Assembly: GCF_011305995.1 (NCBI RefSeq)
Contig: NZ_CP049910.1
Location: 2,728,001 to 2,792,000 of the forward strand
Reading direction: 5' to 3'
Source of the DNA: Diaphorobacter sp. HDW4A
GTDB taxonomy: Bacteria; Pseudomonadota; Gammaproteobacteria; Burkholderiales; Burkholderiaceae_C
Length of the DNA stretch: 64,000 bases
The notes beneath the pieces were generated by a model. That model ran no database searches. It saw only the letters and a list, made by a program, of their open reading frames with translations, and was not told where the DNA came from. The number at the start of each line of letters is the position of its first letter. Position 1 is the first letter of the stretch. Below are positions 39,874-48,894 of the stretch, piece after piece. A program made the position numbers and the translations under genes.

Positions 39874-41307
39874 TCACTGCAGGACGAAGCGCGCCCCTTC
39901 CTCTGGCACCACCGCATCCATCCCCCACTTCGCGTTCAATTCACTCGCCAGAATCCGCGCCGGCTCGGCCTCGCCGTGTACTACGAAGGTCTTGTGCGGC
40001 TTCTTCTTGAACGCACCTACCCAGTCCAGCAGTGCTTTTTGATCCGCATGGGCCGAGAAGCCGCCGAGTGTGTGGACGGATGCGCGCACGTCGATCTCTT
40101 CGCCGAACATGCGGACCTGTTTGACGCCATCGACCAACCTTCTGCCAAGCGATCCAGCGGTCTGGAAGCCGCAGATGATGACCGCGCAGTCGGGGTTGCC
40201 GAGGTTGTTGCGCAGGTGGTGGAGCACGCGGCCTGCGTCGCACATGCCGCTGGCGCTGATGATCACCGCGCCGCACTTGATGCGGTTGAGCTTGATGGAG
40301 TCTTCCACGTCGCTGATGAAGTGGATGCGCGTGCTCTCCATGAGCTTGGCGGCGCTGCCGAGCAGCTGTTTGGCTTCTTCATCAAACACCTCGAAATGCT
40401 TGAGCGTGATCTCCGTGGCGGCGACGGCCATGGGAGAGTCGACGAAGATTTCGACGTTGCCAAGACGCCCCTGCTGCGCGAGCTGCAGGAAGTGGTAGAG
40501 CAGCTCCTGCGTGCGGCCCACGGCGAACGCCGGGATGACGATGTTGCCGTGCGGCGCCGTGCGGTTGACCACCTCCACCAGCTCGTCCAGCGTGGAGCCC
40601 AGGTCCTTGTGCAAGCGGTCGCCATAGGTCGATTCGATGAGCAGTACATCGGCCTCGTCGATGGGCGTCGGATCGCGCAGGATCACGCGACCAGGTTGGC
40701 CGAGGTCACCGCTCGCCACCAGCTTGGTGGCCTCGCCGTGCTCATCGGCGAGCCAGATTTCGAGAATGGCCGAGCCGAGGATATGCCCCGCATCGCGCAT
40801 GCACACCTGCACGTTGGCCTGCGGCGAGAACGTGGCGTCGTAGGGCTTGGAGCGGATCTGTTCCATCACCAGCGCCACATGGGCGAGGCTGTAGAGTGGC
40901 AACTGGATTTCCTTGTTACCCGCCTTATAGTTATTGCCGCGCTGGTGGCGCAGGCCGCCGGACTTCTGGCGTTTGATGTCGCGCTCGTATTCCATCTGCT
41001 GAATGTGCGCGCTGTCCTTGAGCAAGACGTCGAGCAGGTCTCGGGTCGCCGACGTGCAATAGATGGGACCGCGAAACCCGCGTGCAGTGAGCTTGGGCAG
41101 CAGGCCGCTATGGTCGATGTGGGCATGCGTGAGCAGCACGAAATCGATGCTGGCAGCGTCGAATGCGAACGCGTTCTCGTTGTGCTCGTCAGCCTCGTGT
41201 CCGCCCTGCGCCATGCCGCAATCGATAAGAAAACGACATCCATTCGCCTCCACCAGATGACAGGAACCGGTAACTGACTGTGCCGCGCCGTGGAATGTGA
41301 TGTTCAT
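39874..41307 (-). CDS. Beta-CASP metallo-beta-lactamase fold RNase-like protein
   Basis: 477 aa. MNITFHGAAQSVTGSCHLVE opens the domain. The zinc motif is LLTHAHIDHSGLLP, with later GHILGSAILEIW (His) and SGDLG (Asp). The beta-CASP insert has IPAFAVGRTQELLY, ISASGMCDAGRVLHHL and HTLGGFSAHADQ, ending with FVVHGE. This is the Ysh1/CPSF-like bacterial group, thought to process RNA. The start is uncertain: neither 41307 (family start) nor 41361 (18 residues longer) has a clear Shine-Dalgarno. No neighbour suggests a dedicated pathway. Confidence 0.9.
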   Translation of the reverse strand: MNITFHGAAQSVTGSCHLVEANGCRFLIDCGMAQGGHEADEHNENAFAFDAASIDFVLLTHAHIDHSGLLPKLTARGFRGPIYCTSATRDLLDVLLKDSAHIQQMEYERDIKRQKSGGLRHQRGNNYKAGNKEIQLPLYSLAHVALVMEQIRSKPYDATFSPQANVQVCMRDAGHILGSAILEIWLADEHGEATKLVASGDLGQPGRVILRDPTPIDEADVLLIESTYGDRLHKDLGSTLDELVEVVNRTAPHGNIVIPAFAVGRTQELLYHFLQLAQQGRLGNVEIFVDSPMAVAATEITLKHFEVFDEEAKQLLGSAAKLMESTRIHFISDVEDSIKLNRIKCGAVIISASGMCDAGRVLHHLRNNLGNPDCAVIICGFQTAGSLGRRLVDGVKQVRMFGEEIDVRASVHTLGGFSAHADQKALLDWVGAFKKKPHKTFVVHGEAEPARILASELNAKWGMDAVVPEEGARFVLQ

Positions 41308-41474
41308 GGAGGTATGGCCCGTGCCGCCGGGCTGGATGAAGTGATTGCTCGGATGATTCAAGCCAATCTATCACCACTGGCCAGTCGGTACTCAGCAGCG
41401 CGACCAGATCACCACCACCGCTTGACTCATATCAACTCCATCGCACCACATCGCACCATATCGCGACGGCCGGC

Positions 41475-42581
41475 TCAGAGAGGCTCGACATGCGCCAGAT
41501 CAGGTCGCACGCACCATTCGGCAAATTCGTCCGCAAGCTGGCGTGCGGCCGCAACGCCCTGCTCCCACACTTTCACGCGGCCCGCGTTGTCGCTGAGGTA
41601 GTTCACAAAATCATTGCGGTCCGGCAGCTTTCCGTTGGGCAACGTCTTCACCCATTCGGGATCGGGTGCGAGCACCACCATGCGATCGAGCGCCGAGGTG
41701 GCGTGGTGGCGCGAGCGCCAGGCCTTGTCGAGCCAGCCGGGGATCACCTGCTTCTGGAAATGCGGATAGAGCACAACGCCATCCCGCTCGCCGCTCAGAT
41801 AGCGCAGGTGCAGGTGGTAATCGGTGATACCGCCGTCCCAATACGCTCCACGCGGCGCACCAGGGATGTCGTGCACGGCCTTGAGCATGAACGGGATCGA
41901 GCAACTGGCCTGCACGGCCGGCATGAAATTGCGCTCGTCCAGTGCCACTTGCAACGTGCGGAAATCCTCGGCATCGAACGGCATCCTCGCGGGCTTGCCG
42001 CCGTCGAGCGAAGAAAACACCACGCGCTCCAGCCAATGTGCCAGTTGCTTGCGACTGAGCGCATTGCTCGCATAGGCGCCCAGATAACCAAGCGGCGTGG
42101 CAAGCCGACCTTCGCGCGCCAACAGGCCGCGCCCGTGTGAGGTGACCACATGCAGCCGATAGCGCGGATGGGCCAGCAGCGCCCGCACCTGAGTGCCGAA
42201 AAACGCCTGCAGGTTCTGCGCGAACCGTGCACTCACATGCTCGGCACTGGGCCGCTTGGCGCCGGATTCGATCTCGTATTCCTGATGGATGTAATCGTGC
42301 TCCAGCCGCTCGAACGCGCGCACCGTATCGGGCAGGCAGGCCGTCGCCATGCGCCACGCGCCGATGGAGCCGCCAATCAAATGCACAGGCTGTGCAGAGC
42401 GTGGCAGCCAATCGCCGAAGAGGAAACGATCCAGCGGTCCGAGGATCAGCCCCTTGGGGCCGCCTGCCGCCGCTGGAATCACGCGCACGATCTCGGGAGT
42501 GATACCACCGTGTTCGCGGATCTGCGCGAGTGCTGCGGGTCCGGCATAGATGCGCAATGCCTTCGTCGTCTGGCGCGTCAT
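41475..42581 (-). CDS. Patatin-like phospholipase domain protein
   Basis: 368 aa, patatin (PF01734)-like serine hydrolase. Oxyanion-type glycine-rich segment AAAGGPKGLILGPLD, nucleophile in GGSIGAWR (GxSxG, Ser), and catalytic Asp in YWDGGITDYHLH. The region EHDYIHQEYEIESGAKRPSA and conserved LYPHFQKQVIPGWLDKAWRS are typical of a proteobacterial subgroup. No signal peptide, so cytoplasmic or translocated otherwise. Start 42581 overlaps the stop of the HDOD gene (ATGA), so the two are translationally coupled. Substrate unknown. Confidence 0.85.
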   Translation of the reverse strand: MTRQTTKALRIYAGPAALAQIREHGGITPEIVRVIPAAAGGPKGLILGPLDRFLFGDWLPRSAQPVHLIGGSIGAWRMATACLPDTVRAFERLEHDYIHQEYEIESGAKRPSAEHVSARFAQNLQAFFGTQVRALLAHPRYRLHVVTSHGRGLLAREGRLATPLGYLGAYASNALSRKQLAHWLERVVFSSLDGGKPARMPFDAEDFRTLQVALDERNFMPAVQASCSIPFMLKAVHDIPGAPRGAYWDGGITDYHLHLRYLSGERDGVVLYPHFQKQVIPGWLDKAWRSRHHATSALDRMVVLAPDPEWVKTLPNGKLPDRNDFVNYLSDNAGRVKVWEQGVAAARQLADEFAEWCVRPDLAHVEPL

Positions 42582-43405
42582 TCGTCCTCGGACTTGGGTT
42601 TCCAATTGATCGGATCCTGCTGCAGCACGGTGTCAATGTCCAGTCCGAGCGTCATGCCAATCTCGCCGGGATAGGTCACCGCAAGTTCGCGCTCGTTGAG
42701 CTGGGCCTCGCCCGCACGCGCGCGCCAGATCGCCAGATTCAACACGGCAGCCAGCGGCTCGTAGGCGTCATTATCCAGTGGATTGCCCTGATAGCACAAC
42801 GCCTCTACCAGCACCTGAGGCAGTTGCCAGCGCTTGGCAAGCCCAGCGCTCACCTGTGCGTAGCTGAAGCCGAAAAGACGCGTTTCGAACTCCATGCGAC
42901 GCAGATCGAACGGCCCGCAAAGCACGTTGATATTGTGGATGCGATCGACTTCGGAGCGGTGAATCACGAGCGTCCCGACCGCATGCAACAAGCCGGCGGT
43001 ATAGGCCACCATCGGATTGAGGTGAACAATGCCCGCAAGAGATCGGGCGAGCCGTGCGGTCTCGAGACTGTAGCGCCAGAACTGCTGCAGATTCATGCCC
43101 GGAACGGAGCGTGCGGCCGTGCCCACAGGCGCCGCGGCAACCACCGCGCGCAGGGCGGAATTCGGTAGCAAAGCCAGCGCCTCGGGCACACCCATTACTT
43201 GGCGATGGGCGCCAAAACGCTCACCGTTGGCGATGCAAAGCAGCGCCGCCGTCAGACCAGGGTCGCTGCTGAAAAGAAAATTGAGGCGTGACAGATGAGG
43301 CTCTGGCGCCACCAATTCGGTCATCAGCAGCGCAACGGTGCGCGGCAGGCTGGGAACCACCAAAGAGTGGTCCAACGTCTCGGTCGCTGTGGCAGTCGCA
43401 GTCAC
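42578..43405 (-). CDS. HDOD domain protein
   Basis: 275 aa, HDOD output-like domain found in signalling proteins: LPRTVALLMTELVAPEPHLS, the characteristic SSDPGLTAALLCIANGERFG, FWRYSLETARLARSLAG and AYTAGLLHAVGTLVIHRSEVD. HD-superfamily metal residues are only partly kept (LLHAVG in place of LLHDIG), as is normal for HDOD proteins without catalytic activity. GTG start at 43405. It precedes a patatin-like gene with a four-base overlap, so a regulatory link between them is plausible but inferred. Confidence 0.88.
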   Translation of the reverse strand: MTATATATETLDHSLVVPSLPRTVALLMTELVAPEPHLSRLNFLFSSDPGLTAALLCIANGERFGAHRQVMGVPEALALLPNSALRAVVAAAPVGTAARSVPGMNLQQFWRYSLETARLARSLAGIVHLNPMVAYTAGLLHAVGTLVIHRSEVDRIHNINVLCGPFDLRRMEFETRLFGFSYAQVSAGLAKRWQLPQVLVEALCYQGNPLDNDAYEPLAAVLNLAIWRARAGEAQLNERELAVTYPGEIGMTLGLDIDTVLQQDPINWKPKSEDE

Positions 43406-43544
43406 CAGGCAAATGGGGTTGTAACAAACTGCCCTCGATTATCCACGCTGCCACAGGCCTTCCGTGAAATTGTTAACGCATGTTCACCATGTGCAACAGA
43501 CCGGGGGAGCGGACTGTCGCAAACGATGACAATTTCTCGCGATT

Positions 43545-45899
43545 TCAGCGCTTGGTCTGTTGCAACTTTGCAAATGCCGAGGCCATGGCCGACTGCTGCG
43601 GCGCCTCATTGCCACGGCGCTGGGGCTGCGCATAACCACGTCCCGCACCTTCGAAGCGATTGTCGCGAGGACCATCGCGGCGGGCCGGTGCAGCGTCAAG
43701 CTTCATGGTCAGGCTGATGCGCTTGCGTGCCTCGTCCACTTCCATGACCTTGACCTTCACGATGTCGCCGGTCTTCACCACTTCGCGCGCGTCGGTAACG
43801 AACTTGTGGCTCAGTTGGCTCACGTGCACAAGGCCGTCCTGATGCACACCCAGATCGACGAACGCGCCAAACTGCGCGACGTTGCTCACTGTGCCTTCGA
43901 GGATCATGCCTTCCTTGAGGTCCTTGATGTCTTCAACGCCATCGTTGAAGCGCGCCACCTTGAAGTCGGGACGCGGATCTCGGCCCGGCTTTTCGAGTTC
44001 GCCCAGAATATCCTTCACCGTGATCACGCCGAACTTCTCGTTGGCGAACAACTCGGGCTTGAGCGTCTTGAGCATGTCGGCACGGCCCATGATTTCATTC
44101 ACGGGCTTGCCTGTTTTCTCGATGATGTTCTCGACCACAGCATAGGTTTCGGGATGCACGCCGGTCATGTCGAGCGGGTTCTCTCCATCGCGAATGCGCA
44201 GAAAGCCTGCGGACTGCTCGAAGGTCTTGGCACCAAGGCCGCTCACGTCCATGAGCTGCTTGCGGCTCTTGAACGCGCCGTTCGATTCACGCCAGCGCAC
44301 GACCGACTTGGCCACGCTCGACGACAAACCGGAAACGCGCGAGAGCAGTGGCACGCTGGCCGTGTTCAAGTCCACGCCCACGGAGTTCACGCAGTCCTCG
44401 ACCACGGCTTCCAGCGTGCGCGCGAGCTCGCTCTGGTTCACATCATGCTGGTACTGACCCACGCCGATGCTCTTGGGCTCGATCTTCACGAGTTCGGCCA
44501 AGGGATCCTGCAGGCGACGTGCAATCGACGCCGCGCCGCGCAGGCTCACGTCCACATCGGGCATTTCCTGGGATGCGTATTCGCTCGCGGAGTAGACCGA
44601 GGCACCAGCCTCGCTCACCACCACTTTTTCGATGTGCTTGTCGGCCTTGGCGACCAGCTTGATCAGGTCGGCGGCGAGCTTGTCGGTCTCGCGGCTAGCC
44701 GTGCCGTTGCCAATGGCGATCAGGTTCACGCCGTGCTTTTCGACGAGCTTGGCCAGCGTGTGCAGCGAACCTTCCCAGTCCTTGCGCGGCTCGTGCGGAA
44801 AGACGGTGGCGGTCTCGACCAGCTTGCCAGTTGAATCAACCACCGCCACCTTCACGCCGGTACGGATGCCCGGGTCCAGCCCCATCACCACACGCGGGCC
44901 GGCGGGGGCCGCCAGCAGCAGGTCGCGAAGGTTGTCGGCGAACACCTTGATCGCGACCTTTTCTGCGTCTTCACGCAGGCGCGAGAACAGATCGCGCTCG
45001 GTCGAGAGGCTGAGCTTCACGCGCCAGGTCCAGGCCACGCATTTGCGCAGCAGATCGTCCGACTTGCGTGCGGCATGGCTCCACTCAAGATGGTTGGCGA
45101 TGCGGCCTTCGGCGATGCTCGGCTTGCCCGGCTCGGGCTCGACCGGCAGCACCAGTTTGGCTTCGAGAACTTCCAGCGCGCGACCACGGAACACCGCGAG
45201 CGCACGGTGCGAGGGAACGCGGCCAATCGGCTCGTCGTATTCAAAATAATCGCGGAACTTGGCGACCTCGGGATCGCTTTCATTCTTGGAGTCGACCTTC
45301 TTGCTGCGCAACAAACCTTCGCTCCACAGCCATTCGCGCATACCCTGCACCAGCGCGGCGTCTTCGGCCCAGCGCTCGGAGAGGATGTCGCGCACGCCGT
45401 CAAGCACGGCGGGCACGGTGGAGAAATCTGCGCCGGGCTTGCCGTCGGGCAGCACTTCGGGGTCTTTCAGGAAGGCCTTGCCTTCTTCATTCGGATCGAG
45501 ATCGGGATTGGCGAACAGCATGTCCGCCAGCGGCTCGATACCGAATTCCTTGGCAATCTGGCCCTTGGTGCGGCGCTTCTGCTTGAACGGCAGATAGATG
45601 TCCTCGAGCTCCTGCTTGGTCGGCGCGGCGGCGATGGCAGCGCGCAGCGCATCGGTCAGCTTGCCCTGCTCGTCGATGGCCTTGAGCACGGTGACGCGGC
45701 GCTCCTCAAGCTCGCGCAGATAGGACAGTCGCGCCTCAAGCTCACGCAGCTGGATATCGTCCAGACCGCCGGTCACTTCCTTGCGGTAGCGCGCGATGAA
45801 CGGGACCGTGGCCCCGCCATCCAGCAGCTCGACAGCTGCGCGCACCTGAGATTCTGAAATTTTGATTTCTGCGGCCAACTGCCGTGTGATCTGCTGCAT
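43545..45899 (-). CDS. tex: Tex family S1 RNA-binding transcription accessory protein
   Basis: 784 aa, full-length Tex: N-terminal helical domain (ISESQVRAAVELLDGGATVP, FIARYRKEVTGGLDD), YqgF/RuvC-like domain (VMGLDPGIRTGVKVAVVD), tandem helix-hairpin-helix (LNTASVPLLSRVSGLSSSVA and LMDVSGLGAKTFEQ) and a C-terminal S1 domain (GMILEGTVSNVAQFGAFVDL). The last 45 residues are a basic Arg/Gln tail. Associates with transcription complexes and RNA; involved in stress tolerance and virulence gene expression in several species. Monocistronic. Confidence 0.96.
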   Translation of the reverse strand: MQQITRQLAAEIKISESQVRAAVELLDGGATVPFIARYRKEVTGGLDDIQLRELEARLSYLRELEERRVTVLKAIDEQGKLTDALRAAIAAAPTKQELEDIYLPFKQKRRTKGQIAKEFGIEPLADMLFANPDLDPNEEGKAFLKDPEVLPDGKPGADFSTVPAVLDGVRDILSERWAEDAALVQGMREWLWSEGLLRSKKVDSKNESDPEVAKFRDYFEYDEPIGRVPSHRALAVFRGRALEVLEAKLVLPVEPEPGKPSIAEGRIANHLEWSHAARKSDDLLRKCVAWTWRVKLSLSTERDLFSRLREDAEKVAIKVFADNLRDLLLAAPAGPRVVMGLDPGIRTGVKVAVVDSTGKLVETATVFPHEPRKDWEGSLHTLAKLVEKHGVNLIAIGNGTASRETDKLAADLIKLVAKADKHIEKVVVSEAGASVYSASEYASQEMPDVDVSLRGAASIARRLQDPLAELVKIEPKSIGVGQYQHDVNQSELARTLEAVVEDCVNSVGVDLNTASVPLLSRVSGLSSSVAKSVVRWRESNGAFKSRKQLMDVSGLGAKTFEQSAGFLRIRDGENPLDMTGVHPETYAVVENIIEKTGKPVNEIMGRADMLKTLKPELFANEKFGVITVKDILGELEKPGRDPRPDFKVARFNDGVEDIKDLKEGMILEGTVSNVAQFGAFVDLGVHQDGLVHVSQLSHKFVTDAREVVKTGDIVKVKVMEVDEARKRISLTMKLDAAPARRDGPRDNRFEGAGRGYAQPQRRGNEAPQQSAMASAFAKLQQTKR

Positions 45900-46058
45900 G
45901 AACTAACTTCGGTTCTCGCCGGAAAAACTCCGGATCGACTCCATTGGGGCAAAGAAAACGACAGAGTTTGCCACAGCGAGCAGACCACCCCGGCAAGGCA
46001 CCGAATCCGGTGTGTCAGCAATCGTTTACGGGGGGCCGCCAGAGACGATTCGACCGGC

Positions 46059-46607
46059 TCAGCGGAAGGTGTAGTTCGCCTGGAACATCAGCCCCGAGTT
46101 GCCCAGCAGATTCAGTTGTGCGCCCCAATGGCTGTTGAAATTCCAACCCACCGCCGGGATGATGGTGACACCCCAGCCATGTTTGTTGTTGAGAGGAATC
46201 TTCTTGTTGTACGGGTACTTGTAACCGTGGATAACGCCACCCGTGAGCTTGAAATACAGCTGCTGGGTGCTGTCCAACGGACGGAAGACCCACCCGTAGT
46301 AGGCATACTGGCTGAACTGCCCAAAGGAGTTGCTGAACAGCGCCAGACCCGCCACATTGCGCTCGTTAAGTTGCTTTTCGGCGGTCACAAGCCAAACGTA
46401 TTTGTGCTTCTCGTTGTCGGGCTCGAAGTCGTGTTCCTTCTTGGCATCCGAGAAATGGTAGGTGTACGGCGCATAGCCCACAGTCCAGCCGGCCAATGCG
46501 GAGGTACTTTCTGCAGCAACATCGTTGGCAGCAGCCCAGACGGGGAGCGAAGAGGTCAAAAGCAACCCGGCACAAATGGCGGGGCGCAGCACAGCAGGCA
46601 ACATCAT
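46059..46607 (-). CDS. Outer-membrane beta-barrel protein, PagP-like
   Basis: 182 aa with a signal peptide (PAICAGLLLTSSLPVWA, cut before AANDV). The mature part alternates aromatic strands: GWTVGYAPYTYHFSD, KYVWLVTAEKQL, LALFSNSFGQFSQYAYYGWV, LYFKLTGGVIHGYKYPYNKK and WGAQLNLLGNSGLMFQANYT, ending in Phe-Arg. The SNSFGQ and GYKxPYxxKIPLN blocks recur in a Burkholderiales family often mislabelled as glycerol-3-phosphate transporters and reminiscent of PagP-type lipid A acyltransferase barrels. Enzymatic activity is not shown by sequence. Transcribed alone toward Tex's start. Confidence 0.65.
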   Translation of the reverse strand: MMLPAVLRPAICAGLLLTSSLPVWAAANDVAAESTSALAGWTVGYAPYTYHFSDAKKEHDFEPDNEKHKYVWLVTAEKQLNERNVAGLALFSNSFGQFSQYAYYGWVFRPLDSTQQLYFKLTGGVIHGYKYPYNKKIPLNNKHGWGVTIIPAVGWNFNSHWGAQLNLLGNSGLMFQANYTFR

Positions 46608-46800
46608 GGAGTTATAGGTTTTAGGTTCTGGAGACTACGGCAAGGACCTGACGCACTGAATCCACTGCTGTTATACGATTGATCCGCCAAACACCTGTAA
46701 CTGAAACATCGAACGATTTCCAATTCGTGGCAGCCCATCGTCAACGAGCAAAACCAAAGATTTTTTGATTCAAAAGCTGAACAAAAGCTGAACACCATCC

Positions 46801-47199
46801 ATGACACCCCTTCCCTTCGCCATCCGCACCGAATGCCCACCCGGCGCGTGCATCTGTGGGCGAGAGGCGCTGCTGCAAGCTCCAGATGCCGATCTGCGCG
46901 TGATGCGCCTTACTCGGGACGAAGAAAAGCGCCTATTGCAACGATTGGAAAATCTAGTGTCATTGCAGGATTTGCGACATCTGGAAGACAAGCTCCAAAA
47001 ACAACTGGGAATCGGATTGACCATCCGCCTGAGCCCCCACGAGGTTCGCAGTCTGCGGGGTATTGCGATTTTGGTGAACGAGCAACCGGGTCTATGCAAG
47101 AAGACGCGCCAGTCCATTCCCGCCGCCATCAAGAAAAGCATGGAGCAGCACCCTGAAATCGCCTTCGAGCTGCTCAACAAAGGCGGCCTGTTCTCTTGA
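46801..47199 (+). CDS. Unrecognised 132-aa protein with CxC motif
   Basis: No family recognised. The N-terminus has ECPPGACICGREALL, a short cysteine cluster (C12, C17, C19) that could bind metal or an iron-sulfur cluster. A helical, charged middle follows (LTRDEEKRLLQRLENLVSLQ) and a C-terminal SIPAAIKKSMEQHPEIAFEL. Cytoplasmic by composition. It starts 33 bases before the DUF72 gene on the same strand, so the two are probably co-transcribed. The CxC cluster and the repeated Leu/Arg heptads are its only visible features. Confidence 0.62.
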   Translation: MTPLPFAIRTECPPGACICGREALLQAPDADLRVMRLTRDEEKRLLQRLENLVSLQDLRHLEDKLQKQLGIGLTIRLSPHEVRSLRGIAILVNEQPGLCKKTRQSIPAAIKKSMEQHPEIAFELLNKGGLFS

Positions 47200-47231
47200 G
47201 CACCCTGGATCGATGATAAGTTCGTCGCGCA

Positions 47232-48338
47232 ATGCAAGACCAAGACGATCTTTTTGGGACTCCCGAGGCGCCCACACCCACGCCGCCACGCGCCAAGGCC
47301 GCAAAAGCCGAGCCTGCGAACGAGCCTACGCCTGAGAAATCGGCCGCCCCACGCAAGGGCCGCCTTCAGCCCGCGCCATGCAGCGATGAGCTGCTCACGC
47401 TCGGCCAAGCGCTGCCCGCCACGGTGCGCTTGGGTACATCGTCGTGGAGCTATCCGGGCTGGGAAGGCCTGGTCTGGCAGAACGCACCATCCGAGCAGAC
47501 GCTCGCCAAGAAGGGGCTCGAGATCTATGCCCAACACCCGCTGTTTCGCACCGTGAGCATCGACCGCAGTTTCTACCGCCCGCTCTCGGCCAGCGACTAC
47601 GCACGCTACGCTGCGCAGGTGCCCGCCGATTTTCGGTTCATGGTCAAAGCCCCGAGCCTGCTAACCGACGCGCTGGTGCGTAGCGATGACGGGCGTGGCA
47701 AGGAGCCAAACATCGCCTTTCTGAGCCCTGAACTGGCGGTGCAGGAATTCATCACCCCGGCCATCGAGGGCCTGGGCCAGCATCTCGGCGCACTCGTCTT
47801 CCAGTTGAGCCCTCTGCCCTGGCATATGCTGGATCGTCTACCCGCAGTGATCGAACAACTGCGCACCATGCTCGGCGCCCTGCCCGCGCTGCAGCCCCAC
47901 GCGCCGGATGGGGTGATTGCTGTCGAAGTGCGCGACCCGCAATGGCTCGCGCCCGACATGCTGCCGCTGTTCGCCGACGCCCTGCGCTCGGCCAATGCCA
48001 CGTACTGTATCGGCCTGCACGCCAAGATGCCGCCGCTGGCCGAACAACTGGGTCTGCTGCGCCGGCTCTGGCCCGGCCCGCTCGTATGCCGCTGGAACCT
48101 GCACCCGATCCACGGCCCGTATGGCTACGCGGAAGCCGAAAAGCTGTATTCGCCCTACGACCGCATCCACCACGCCGAGCCCGCGCTGCATGCTGAACTC
48201 GCCCGGCTCACCCACACATTCGCATCGCACGGGCAGAACGCCTATATCGCTATCAGCAACCACGCGGAAGGCTGCGCGCCGCTGTCGGTGCAGAGTCTGG
48301 CGCGGGAGATCGTCCATCCATCGCAAGTTGAGGCTTGA
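47232..48338 (+). CDS. DUF72 family protein
   Basis: 368 aa, TIM-barrel-like DUF72 family (E. coli YecE). Residues 1-55 are a disordered Ala/Pro/Lys-rich lead specific to this protein; the domain starts at VRLGTSSWSYPGWEGLVW. Family blocks include YAQHPLFRTVSIDRSFYRPL, RYAAQVPADFRFMVKAPSLL, LGALVFQLSPLP, VIAVEVRDPQWL, YCIGLH and CRWNLH. Function of DUF72 is unknown. It follows a small CxC protein and faces an AsnC-type regulator (stop codons adjacent, 48338/48339). Confidence 0.9.
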   Translation: MQDQDDLFGTPEAPTPTPPRAKAAKAEPANEPTPEKSAAPRKGRLQPAPCSDELLTLGQALPATVRLGTSSWSYPGWEGLVWQNAPSEQTLAKKGLEIYAQHPLFRTVSIDRSFYRPLSASDYARYAAQVPADFRFMVKAPSLLTDALVRSDDGRGKEPNIAFLSPELAVQEFITPAIEGLGQHLGALVFQLSPLPWHMLDRLPAVIEQLRTMLGALPALQPHAPDGVIAVEVRDPQWLAPDMLPLFADALRSANATYCIGLHAKMPPLAEQLGLLRRLWPGPLVCRWNLHPIHGPYGYAEAEKLYSPYDRIHHAEPALHAELARLTHTFASHGQNAYIAISNHAEGCAPLSVQSLAREIVHPSQVEA

Positions 48339-48830
48339 TCAAACGCCTCCAGCGCGCAGCGTCTCCAGATGAATACTGGTCTCCGAATGCCGGATGCCCT
48401 TGATGAGGCGGATGCGCTCGAGCGACTGGGACAGCTCGGCCAGCGAGCGCACCTGCAACTCGGCCAGCAGGTCCCATTGGCCGTTGGTGGCATGCAGGGC
48501 CTGCACAGCGGGCTCGCCGAGCAATGAGGCCGAGACGCGCCGCGCGTCGTTGCCTTCGATGGCGATGCTCATCCATGCGCGCAGGGCGCCAGTTTCGGCC
48601 TCGGGACGCAGGCGCACGGTGTAGCCAACGATCACGCCTGAGTCCTCGAGGCGGCGCAGCCGGTTGGTCACGGTCGCGCGCGACACTCCCAGCCGCGTGG
48701 CGAGCGTGGCGATGCTTTCGCGGGCATTGTGGCGCAGCAGGGCCAGCAACTGCTGATCGGTAGCGTCGAGACTGTGCATAGTGTCATTTTGGCGTGACAA
48801 ATTGAGCAGCAAATCAGGTAAATCGCTCAT
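48339..48830 (-). CDS. Lrp/AsnC family transcriptional regulator
   Basis: 163 aa from the ATG at 48830 (GAGG 6 bases upstream); a GTG at 48854 is possible but less supported. N-terminal HTH: LDATDQQLLALLRHNARESI then LGVSRATVTNRLRRLEDSGV. The C-terminal RAM/ligand domain is GVIVGYTVRLRPEAETGAL and ATNGQWDLLAELQV. It diverges from an ornithine cyclodeaminase gene, so it probably senses an amino acid (ornithine or proline related) and controls that gene. A palindrome in the 64-base gap may be its operator. Confidence 0.9.
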   Translation of the reverse strand: MSDLPDLLLNLSRQNDTMHSLDATDQQLLALLRHNARESIATLATRLGVSRATVTNRLRRLEDSGVIVGYTVRLRPEAETGALRAWMSIAIEGNDARRVSASLLGEPAVQALHATNGQWDLLAELQVRSLAELSQSLERIRLIKGIRHSETSIHLETLRAGGV

Positions 48831-48862
48831 ATCAGCCTCTTCTGCTTGGTTCACTGCCGTGA

Positions 48863-48875
48863 GAACCTAGGGTTC
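48863..48875. promoter_or_regulatory. Candidate AsnC/Lrp operator
   Basis: GAACC-TAG-GGTTC inverted repeat in the short divergent region, 20 bases upstream of the ornithine cyclodeaminase ATG. Confidence 0.45.
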
Positions 48876-48894
48876 ATATCTAACGGAGCCCATC

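Noticed and set aside
43560-44834. 424-codon plus-strand frame opposite tex
   Set aside because: Antisense to the conserved YqgF and helix-hairpin-helix coding region.
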